59,852 nucleotides of DNA, from NCBI RefSeq assembly GCF_014282005.1, contig NZ_JACFTD010000020.1:1-59852 (forward strand), read 5' to 3'. Under the pieces are notes generated by a model that worked only from the letters and a program-made list of their open reading frames with translations, did no database searches and was not told the origin of the DNA. Positions 53,605 through 59,852 of this stretch are shown piece after piece. Position 1 is the first letter of the stretch. Each line of letters begins with the position of its first letter. The position numbers and the translations under genes were made by a program. The stretch is from Sporosarcina sp. BP05. GTDB taxonomy: Bacteria; Bacillota; Bacilli; Bacillales_A; Planococcaceae.

Positions 53605-53690
53605 ACAATCCCCTTCCGTTATGCATTTAGTAATTGCCTGTTAAGAATACTAGGCGCTTCCCTACTATATGCGGGACTTTCCAGACTGTG

Positions 53691-53732
53691 CAAAAAGAAA
53701 AGGATAGCACCTTGGAAGGGCTACCCTTTTCT
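53691..53732 (-). terminator. ilvE terminator
   Basis: AGAAAAGGGTAGC pairs with GCTATCCTTTTCT on the minus strand, with a T tail, 22 nt past the ilvE stop. Confidence 0.8.
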
Positions 53733-53754
53733 CACTTTATTATAGTAGGAACAG

Positions 53755-54843
53755 TTATGCTTTTACCGTATCAGTGACTTCGACTACCCAACCGAATGGA
53801 TCTTCCACTTTACCAGTTTGAATACCTGTTAGTGTCTCATATAGTTTTTTAGATAATTCACCGGTTTCATTATTATTAATGATCATTATGTCAGCGCCCC
53901 AATTAAGTTCCCCAATTGGCGAAACTACTGCCGCTGTTCCTGTTCCGAAGGCTTCCTCTAAAATACCTGCCTGGTGTGCCGAACGAAGTTCTTCCATAGA
54001 AATTTTACGTTCAACAACTGGAATGTCCCAATGTCTCAGTAATTGAAGGATTGACTTCCTCGTAATCCCTTCCAAAATACTGCCATTTAAAACAGGTGTA
54101 ATGACTACACCGTTAATTTTGAAGAAGACGTTCATGCTTCCCACTTCTTCTATATACTTTCTTTCTACTCCATCAAGCCAAAGAACTTGTGAATACCCTT
54201 TTTTGCTTGCTATTTCTTGTGCTCTTAGTCCAGACGCGTAGTTACCAGCCGTTTTTGCTGTTCCAGTTCCGCCTTCTACTGCACGCACATACTCATTTTC
54301 AACGAGAATTTTAACCGGATGAATTCCTTCTTTATAATACGATCCAACGGGAGATAGGATAATAATGAATTTATATTTCTTCGATGGTGAAACGCCGAGA
54401 TAGGGTTCAGTCGCAACCATGAATGGTCTTATGTACAGGGATGTTCCTTCTGTTCCAGGAATCCAGTCCTTATCGATAGTAATTAGTTTTTCTAAAGCTT
54501 CGATTGCGATTTCTTCATTGAAAGCCGGCATGCATAAGCGATCACTCGATTTGTTCATGCGACGCATGTTTTCTTCAGGGCGGAATAACAGAACTTGCCC
54601 CTCTTTGCCTACATAAGCTTTCAATCCTTCAAAAATTGTTTGACCGTAGTGAAAAATAGTTGCCGCCGGATCCAGCTCAAGTGGCGCATATGGAACGATT
54701 CTGTGATCCGTCCAGCCTTGCCCTTCACAATAGTCAGCTATAAACATATGGTCAGTAAACACTCTTCCGAATTCTAATTGATCTGCTTGTGGTTTTTGTT
54801 TTTTTGATTCACTCAAAGTGATTGTAATTGCATGGTTCGTCAT
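53755..54843 (-). CDS. ilvE: Branched-chain amino acid aminotransferase
   Basis: This 362-residue class IV PLP enzyme interconverts Leu, Ile, Val and their keto acids. FGRVFTDHMF, IFHYGQTIFEGLKAY, the PLP lysine in TGTAKTAGNYA and EAFGTGTAAVVSPIG are present. The length is that of the type II (YwaA/YbgE) group. AGGGAG lies about 11 nt before the ATG. The promoter at 54996-55024 is about 150 nt upstream. Confidence 0.95.
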   Translation of the reverse strand: MTNHAITITLSESKKQKPQADQLEFGRVFTDHMFIADYCEGQGWTDHRIVPYAPLELDPAATIFHYGQTIFEGLKAYVGKEGQVLLFRPEENMRRMNKSSDRLCMPAFNEEIAIEALEKLITIDKDWIPGTEGTSLYIRPFMVATEPYLGVSPSKKYKFIIILSPVGSYYKEGIHPVKILVENEYVRAVEGGTGTAKTAGNYASGLRAQEIASKKGYSQVLWLDGVERKYIEEVGSMNVFFKINGVVITPVLNGSILEGITRKSILQLLRHWDIPVVERKISMEELRSAHQAGILEEAFGTGTAAVVSPIGELNWGADIMIINNNETGELSKKLYETLTGIQTGKVEDPFGWVVEVTDTVKA

Positions 54844-55161
54844 GATGTGTGCATCTCCCTATGTCTAATTTTCAGGCCAGCTGATTGGGCTATTTCCGTA
54901 TATTATGTGATTAAAAAGGAATACCAAGATAAGCGTTACCTTTACGCTTAAACGATATCCCTTCATTTATCCATGTACGTAAATAACTTTCTAATAATAT
55001 AGATTATATCAACTTCTTTGTAAATAAGCTATCTAATCATAAAAATAGTTCGCACTTTTTTTGTAGTTTCTTTCCAGTTTAAAGAAGATTCCTAACGAAC
55101 ACCTATGAAGATAAAAATAAAAGATATGTATTGAAATTGAAACCTAGAAGGCGCACATTAC
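54844..55161. other. Divergent spacer ilvE / dioxygenase
   Basis: An AT-rich spacer with a small GATAAGCGT/ACGCTTA hairpin (about 54929-54951) in the ilvE leader. I see no T-box or riboswitch signature in it. Confidence 0.5.
54996..55024 (-). promoter_or_regulatory. Likely ilvE promoter
   Basis: On the minus strand TTTACA (55019-55024), 17 bp, TATATT (54996-55001). An overlapping TATAAT offers an alternative -10. Confidence 0.45.
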
Positions 55162-55190
55162 TTGACAATTTCATCCCGCCGCTGTAATAT
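55162..55190 (+). promoter_or_regulatory. Promoter of the ring-cleaving dioxygenase gene
   Basis: TTGACA (55162-55167), 17 bp, TAATAT (55185-55190). The -10 box is the left end of the operator palindrome. Confidence 0.75.
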
Positions 55191-55214
55191 TATCTTGAAT
55201 TCAAGATAATATTA
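55185..55214 (+). promoter_or_regulatory. MhqR-type operator palindrome
   Basis: A perfect 30-bp palindrome centred on 55199/55200 with core TATCTTGAATTCAAGATA. It resembles the MhqR box of Bacillus subtilis (ATCTcgaAtTCgAGAT) and overlaps the -10 and start of transcription, so a bound repressor would block the promoter. The repressor gene is not in the window. Confidence 0.75.
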
Positions 55215-55246
55215 TGAAGATTTTATCCCAGAGAGGATTGATGAAG

Positions 55247-56215
55247 ATGAACGTAAAAGGTATACACCATCTTACTGCGATGACCGGAAGCGCAGCACAT
55301 AACTTTAAATTTTACACAGAGGTACTTGGTATGAGGCTAGTGAAAAAAACAGTGAATCAGGACGACACAACTGCTTATCATTTATTTTACGGAGATGAAA
55401 AAGGGAATCCAGGAACTGAACTGACATTTTTTGATTTTCCCAATGCTGGACCAAAAAGAGCAGGCGTCAGCAGTATTTCCAACTCATCACTTCGTGTAGC
55501 GAGTAACGACGCGTTGAAATATTGGATTGAACGCTTTACTGAATTTAACGTTAAACATGCACCTATTTCAGAATTTGCTGGTCGCAATGTTATTTTCTTC
55601 GAAGATGCGGAAGGTCAGCAATTGACGCTTGTATCCGATGAGACAAACACAGTCGCTGCAACTGGAACTCCATGGGATAAGAGTCTTGTTCCTGTTGAGT
55701 ATGGGATAACCGGGCTTGGTCCAGTTAGACTAACTGTCCGCACTCCTGAACCGACAATCGCAGCGCTTCAGATTCTTGGATTTACGGAGAAGAACCGCGT
55801 TCCAGCACTTGTCGAAGGACAAGATGACATCATCGTTATGGAAGTTGGAGAAGGCGGAACGGGAGCTGAAGTGTTCGTTGAACCACGCACAGATTTACCT
55901 GCTGAGGTTCAAGGGATAGGTGGCGTTCACCATGTAGCCTTCCGTGTTGACGACGAAGAAGAACTGCATGCATGGATTGATAAAATTAACAGTACACGCT
56001 TGCCAAACTCTGGGATTGTAGAACGATTCTATTTCACTTCTTTATATTTCCGCGAGCCTAATGGCATCCTATTCGAACTTGCAACAGATGGCCCTGGATT
56101 CGCAACAGATGAGCCACTTGAAACATTGGGTGAATCACTTGCACTACCACCATTTTTGGAAGGTAAACGTGCGGCTATTGAAGCGAATATCAAACCTTTG
56201 AATACGAAAAAATAA
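55247..56215 (+). CDS. Ring-cleaving dioxygenase, VOC family (MhqO/MhqA-like)
   Basis: This 322-residue protein has two VOC domain repeats with MNVKGIHHLTAMTG (metal-ligand His), GIGGVHHVAFRVDDEEEL (second metal His) and the metal Glu in LFELATDGPGF. In Bacillus such enzymes are induced by hydroquinones and diamide through MhqR and detoxify quinones. I start at ATG 55247 (MNVKGIHHLT); an ATG two codons earlier is possible. The operator at 55185-55214 supports the assignment. Confidence 0.93.
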   Translation: MNVKGIHHLTAMTGSAAHNFKFYTEVLGMRLVKKTVNQDDTTAYHLFYGDEKGNPGTELTFFDFPNAGPKRAGVSSISNSSLRVASNDALKYWIERFTEFNVKHAPISEFAGRNVIFFEDAEGQQLTLVSDETNTVAATGTPWDKSLVPVEYGITGLGPVRLTVRTPEPTIAALQILGFTEKNRVPALVEGQDDIIVMEVGEGGTGAEVFVEPRTDLPAEVQGIGGVHHVAFRVDDEEELHAWIDKINSTRLPNSGIVERFYFTSLYFREPNGILFELATDGPGFATDEPLETLGESLALPPFLEGKRAAIEANIKPLNTKK

Positions 56216-56240
56216 GAACGTTCAAGCAAAATAAAAATGA

Positions 56241-56284
56241 GAAGGCCATCCCACCTCGAAGATACTTCTGATGGGATGACCTTC
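56241..56284 (+). terminator. Terminator of the dioxygenase gene
   Basis: GAAGGCCATCCCA pairs with TGGGATGACCTTC (one mismatch). The T tail is weak. Confidence 0.6.
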
Positions 56285-56366
56285 ACTATTTACAGCAAAT
56301 TACTTAAAAATGCTTTTGTCCGTTCATTTTTGGGTCCATTAACTAATTTTGGTGACTGGTAAAAGT

Positions 56367-56816
56367 TTAGTTTTCCGATTCAGCTACTTTTTTTACGCGT
56401 TGCACAGATTCAACAACTACTTTGTCTGTAGCAAACAGTGAAAATAATTTCATGAACCACTTTAATGGACGATTCGTCGCGGTGTATTTAAATGAAGTTT
56501 TATGATCGTCGAGCTTGACCAGTTCGAATCGAGCCGTAATATCGAACATATTAGCTAGTGTGAACCCTATTTTCAGGTTTTTTTCGTTCATAGAGTCTAT
56601 ATACTCTAAAGTCTCTACATCGTACTCCATCACGCGCTTACCTTCTTTATATTTCTGTAAATATATACTTCCAACCATTCCATCTACTATTTTTACAGGT
56701 TCGTTTCCAACGACTTGCGGCATAATCTTTTGCATATTTTCTAATGACCCATCAAAATATTTCCACACATGCTCAATAGAGGCATCAATTTCAATTTCTT
56801 TCGTCCACTGTTTCAT
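56367..56816 (-). CDS. SRPBCC-family protein
   Basis: This 149-residue protein has the START/SRPBCC fold pattern: KQWTKEIEIDASIEHVWKYF at the start and a final amphipathic helix (ATDKVVVESVQRVKKVAE). Such proteins bind hydrophobic ligands. No catalytic motif. ATG at 56816 lies after GAGAGGTGG. Confidence 0.8.
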   Translation of the reverse strand: MKQWTKEIEIDASIEHVWKYFDGSLENMQKIMPQVVGNEPVKIVDGMVGSIYLQKYKEGKRVMEYDVETLEYIDSMNEKNLKIGFTLANMFDITARFELVKLDDHKTSFKYTATNRPLKWFMKLFSLFATDKVVVESVQRVKKVAESEN

Positions 56817-56911
56817 ACTAAAACCACCTCTCACAAGTTCATTTCCTGTTATTCTATATATTCACTTCACTTTACCACATCATTAGATCAAAGACATTTT
56901 AGTCGCCGCAA

Positions 56912-56949
56912 ACAACAAAATCCCACCGGCACTATTCATCCGGCGGGAC
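56912..56949 (-). terminator. Terminator of the cyclase-family gene
   Basis: TCCCGCCGG pairs with CCGGTGGGA on the minus strand, followed by TTTTGTTGTTT. Confidence 0.75.
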
Positions 56950-56970
56950 TTGATTATCAATTAATGAACT

Positions 56971-57588
56971 TTATTGTAGTCCTTCAAATAATAACACTCT
57001 TGCAGGTGATGCATCTGTACCCGTTAATTTTAAAGGTGCAGCAACCATAAAATAGTCCCCTTGTTCAACTTCTTTTAAGCGAAGCCCTTCAATAATAATG
57101 ATATCGTTTGCAAATAATGTTTTATGTGTTGGATGCCCTTCTTGGCTTCTTTCGATTCCAAGCGTATCTATTCCGACTCCCCGAATACCAATGTCGGAAA
57201 GATATTTCGCCCCATCTTGTGCAAGATAAATAAAATCGAAATTAAACGTATCCTCAAATGAATTTTTTGTTTTAAATAGAACAAAATCATTCTTTTGGAT
57301 CTCGAATTTTTCCAAATCCTGTTTAGAAATTCCGTCTTCTACATTTGTTAAATCAAGTACTTTACACTGTCCCACAAGACTTTCCATTGAAATTGATTCG
57401 AATGTATCTCCATTTACAACCATGTGAAGCGGCGCATCAATATGTGTTCCAGTATGCACATCTATCTCCATCCGAGTTTCAGTTACATAGCCATTTGTTA
57501 CTCGATTAAATTTCGGTTGTTTTTCAGGCTTATCTTTGTAAACGGTCATACCTTCATAAATGGTTCCTGTTACATCATACATTTTCAT
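56971..57588 (-). CDS. Cyclase family protein (KynB-like amidohydrolase)
   Basis: This 205-residue protein has the metal motif HTGTHIDAPLHM of the cyclase/kynurenine formamidase family and begins MYDVTGTIYEGMTVY. No kynurenine genes are adjacent, so the substrate may be another formamide or a cyclic compound. No clear ribosome binding site upstream beyond a weak purine stretch. Confidence 0.85.
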   Translation of the reverse strand: MKMYDVTGTIYEGMTVYKDKPEKQPKFNRVTNGYVTETRMEIDVHTGTHIDAPLHMVVNGDTFESISMESLVGQCKVLDLTNVEDGISKQDLEKFEIQKNDFVLFKTKNSFEDTFNFDFIYLAQDGAKYLSDIGIRGVGIDTLGIERSQEGHPTHKTLFANDIIIIEGLRLKEVEQGDYFMVAAPLKLTGTDASPARVLLFEGLQ

Positions 57589-57829
57589 TTAACAACCCGT
57601 CCTTTATTTTTAGTGTCTAACTCTAAAGCTATCCTCGCATGTAGTTTAGCCTGCCGTCTAGCAAAACTACTTTAGTTACCAGCTCAGTATACCAAAACTG
57701 ACGCTAATTTCATGCATGTCCGCTGTATATGATTTCATCTATAGTCTTAGAACCACGCATCGTTTAATGATATACTTAAAACTGTTTCAAGTATGATTCG
57801 TGTCTACATTAAATTGGAGGAAAGCAAAA

Positions 57830-59338
57830 ATGAATAACGAAGCGGACTTAGTTGACCCTCAAGTAAAGGATCAATTAATTGATTTTCAAAAAGGATGGGC
57901 AATGCAAGACATGACCTTTGTTTTATTCGGAGCGACAGGAGACTTAGCAAAACGCAAATTATTTCCTGCTTTATATAATTTGTTTCTTGATGGAAAATTG
58001 CCGGATTCAATTTCTATAATTGGTTTAGGCAGAAACTATTTCCCTGATGACATTTTTCAATCAAAAGTCGAAAGTGCACTTCGGGAATATTCTAGAAGTA
58101 CTGTCCAAACTACGGGATTGAATGAGTTTTTAGCTAAGTTTCGATACTGTAAATTTGATGCATCAGACAATGATTCATATCAAAACCTACATGAACTTAT
58201 TAAAGACAGTGAGAGAGAATTAAACATACCCGGAAATCGACTTTTCTATTTGTCGGTTGCTCCACAACTGGTTGATGTTATTACATTAGGTCTAAATAAG
58301 AGCGGAATCAGTCACACGAAAGGCTGGAAACGACTGATTGTCGAGAAACCCTTCGGAAGTGACCTTAAGACCGCACGACAATTAAACGAGACATTAAACA
58401 GCACTTTTAATGATGAAGAAATTTACAGAATCGACCACTATCTCGGAAAACCTATGGTACAAAATCTCGAATCCTTTGAATTTGCCAATCCGATATTTGG
58501 TTCAATATTAGATCATAAACGTATTGCTAATATACAAATCACAGCAAGTGAAACGGTCGGGGTTGAAACACGGGCTGAATATTACGATCGAGCAGGCGCA
58601 ATTCGGGATATGGTTCAGAATCATCTTCTGCAGTTAGTTATGATGACAGCCCTTCATCTCCCTGAAAAGATGACCGCTGAGGAAATTCGAAAACAAAAAG
58701 TAACAATCATGGAATCTCTTCGACCTATTTATATAGAAAATATCGCTCGGGACATTGTTCGTGGTCAATACCAAGCCGGTGAGATTTTCGATACCCCGGT
58801 TGTTGGTTATACAGAAGAGCCCGGGGTTAATGCCTCCTCAATGAATGATACTTATTTCGCAGCTCGTCTACATATTGACAATCCATCTTGGAGCGGAATT
58901 CCCTTTTATATACGGACTGGGAAACGGATAGGTACAAAATCCACCAAGATTGTCATCGAGTTTAAGAACGATGTGAAACATACAGATCGCTTGACCCCAA
59001 ACTTATTGATATTTGAAATTAGTCCAAGTGAAGGTATTTCTTTAATGATAAATATGAAAAACCCTTCAAGTAACCAATTTGAGCCTAATTTCATTAACTT
59101 CTCCACTAATTCAGAGGAACAGCCAGAAGCATATGAACTACTTCTATTTGATGCGATTCGCGGAAATGCAACATTCTTCGCCAATTGGAAAGAAGTTGAA
59201 TTATCATGGCTGTGGATTCAACCCTTATTAACAGCATTTCAAGAGAATTCACTTCCTTTACATCCATACCCTGCCGGTTCAGATGGGCCAGAAGCTGCTA
59301 ATCAACTATTGCAGGCTGATCAATTTAATTGGTGGTAA
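57830..59338 (+). CDS. zwf: Glucose-6-phosphate 1-dehydrogenase
   Basis: This 502-residue enzyme oxidises glucose 6-phosphate and makes NADPH, the entry to the oxidative pentose phosphate path. The N-terminal nucleotide motif GATGDLAKRKLFPALY, the active-site RIDHYLGKPMVQN and EKPFGSD are present. I use ATG 57830, 7 nt after GGAGGA; a longer frame lacks a site. It is followed by gnd, the next oxidative enzyme, after a short hairpin repeat. Confidence 0.97.
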   Translation: MNNEADLVDPQVKDQLIDFQKGWAMQDMTFVLFGATGDLAKRKLFPALYNLFLDGKLPDSISIIGLGRNYFPDDIFQSKVESALREYSRSTVQTTGLNEFLAKFRYCKFDASDNDSYQNLHELIKDSERELNIPGNRLFYLSVAPQLVDVITLGLNKSGISHTKGWKRLIVEKPFGSDLKTARQLNETLNSTFNDEEIYRIDHYLGKPMVQNLESFEFANPIFGSILDHKRIANIQITASETVGVETRAEYYDRAGAIRDMVQNHLLQLVMMTALHLPEKMTAEEIRKQKVTIMESLRPIYIENIARDIVRGQYQAGEIFDTPVVGYTEEPGVNASSMNDTYFAARLHIDNPSWSGIPFYIRTGKRIGTKSTKIVIEFKNDVKHTDRLTPNLLIFEISPSEGISLMINMKNPSSNQFEPNFINFSTNSEEQPEAYELLLFDAIRGNATFFANWKEVELSWLWIQPLLTAFQENSLPLHPYPAGSDGPEAANQLLQADQFNWW

Positions 59339-59343
59339 AGAGC

Positions 59344-59385
59344 AAAAGCGCAAGCGCCTGTTCAGAGGCACTTGCGTCTAGACTT
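59344..59385 (+). repeat. AAGCGCAAGCGCC short repeat with hairpin
   Basis: AAAAGCGCAAGCGCC matches units at 14524-14538 and 14892-14904 and the start of the 107-bp repeat. Here it folds with AGGCACTTGCG into a hairpin between zwf and gnd. Confidence 0.7.
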
Positions 59386-59477
59386 GAAATTTTCATACTG
59401 CAGATTAGCCATAGTACGAAGTTTTATTATTTAAGAAGTAAAATCTGGTAAATAACATAATTGAATGGGGTAGGGTT

Positions 59478-59852
59478 ATGACTAAGAAACAAATGGGCGT
59501 TATTGGTTTAGGCGTGATGGGGATGAACCTAGCACTAAACATCGAAAGTAAAGGCTATTCGGTAGCTGTTTATGATTATTGGACAGATCGAACAGATGAG
59601 TTCTCCAACAAAGAAGCAAAGGATAAAAACATTCACGGAAGCTACAGTATTGAAAACCTGGTCGATTCGCTCGAAGTTCCACGAAAAATTTTATTAATGG
59701 TTAAGGCTGGGGAAACAACAGATACGGTGATCCAGTCCCTAGTTCCTCATCTTCAACAAGGGGATATTCTTATCGATGGAGGAAATACATTCTTTAAAGA
59801 TACGAATAGACGTACAGCAACCTTAAAAGAATCAGGTATTCATTTCATTGGC
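59478..59852 (+). CDS. gnd: 6-phosphogluconate dehydrogenase, 5' part
   Basis: The first 125 codons of a decarboxylating 6-phosphogluconate dehydrogenase, cut off by the window end. The Rossmann motif GLGVMGMNLALNIESKGY, then LMVKAG and LIDGGNTFFKDT, identify it. Its reaction gives ribulose 5-phosphate, CO2 and NADPH, following zwf and its lactonase. GGGGTAGGG precedes the ATG; zwf ends 139 nt upstream. Short GntZ-type and long forms cannot be told apart here. Confidence 0.93.
   Translation, partial: MTKKQMGVIGLGVMGMNLALNIESKGYSVAVYDYWTDRTDEFSNKEAKDKNIHGSYSIENLVDSLEVPRKILLMVKAGETTDTVIQSLVPHLQQGDILIDGGNTFFKDTNRRTATLKESGIHFIG

Noticed and set aside
54844..55020. T-box leader for ilvE
   Set aside because: No GGTGGTACCGCG-type sequence or stem I features; only a small hairpin is present.

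Overview
The window looks like a chromosomal segment of an endospore-forming low-GC Gram-positive bacterium of the Planococcaceae, most likely Sporosarcina or a close relative (inference). The evidence is strong Bacillales-type ribosome binding sites with many TTG and GTG starts, and spore genes (a SleL/YaaH-type cortex hydrolase, a CotF-like coat protein, a GerW/YtfJ protein and a LytH-like peptidase). Firmicute-style control elements are also present: a SAM-I riboswitch, a T-box, ARG boxes and an MhqR-type operator. I saw no prophage, transposase, CRISPR array, rRNA or tRNA.

Layout. 0.6-4.2 kb: a minus-strand operon of two ABC-2 permeases, an ATPase and a YdcF-like protein. 4.5-11.7 kb: a membrane-anchored unknown, argG behind ARG boxes, gdhA, a 46-residue membrane peptide, the LysM/GH18 spore hydrolase and a CotF-like protein. 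11.9-16.5 kb: metallo-hydrolase, RluA-type synthase, HAD phosphatase, a repeat block and a malic enzyme with a cre-like site. 16.5-21.4 kb: a DUF421 protein, the fruR-fruK-fruA fructose operon and a divergent HPr gene sharing a spacer with operator-like repeats. 21.5-30.0 kb: metA behind a SAM riboswitch, a Nudix-PP2C pair, spore and SIMPL proteins, acetyltransferases and membrane proteins. 30.0-31.4 kb: two candidate independent structured RNAs, each with its own promoter and terminator, on either side of a YpsA-like gene that seems to start at ATT. 31.4-38.3 kb: GDPD, glutamine amidotransferase, thioredoxin-like, GNAT, DUF3231, LytH and small accessory genes. 38.5-44.8 kb: prolyl oligopeptidase, a flavin monooxygenase and a T-box-controlled serine operon (class V aminotransferase and serA).

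45.3-50.3 kb is the most unusual part: nine small minus-strand genes (many tiny membrane proteins, plus a Nudix, a SnoaL-like protein and a lipoprotein). Most are separated by copies of one inverted-repeat module built on AACTAAC/GTTAGTT. The arrangement resembles a gene-cassette array, although no integrase is in the window.

50.6-59.9 kb: HAD phosphatase, HPII-type catalase, branched-chain aminotransferase, an MhqR-type-regulated ring-cleaving dioxygenase, SRPBCC and cyclase-family proteins, and the pentose phosphate pair zwf and gnd (gnd is cut by the window end).

Several dispersed repeat families occupy the spacers. One consists of paired 15-nt hairpins, each with a 5-bp stem and an AGGAY loop. 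One is a 107-bp fold-back direct repeat. Two are longer imperfect repeats that recur tens of kilobases apart.
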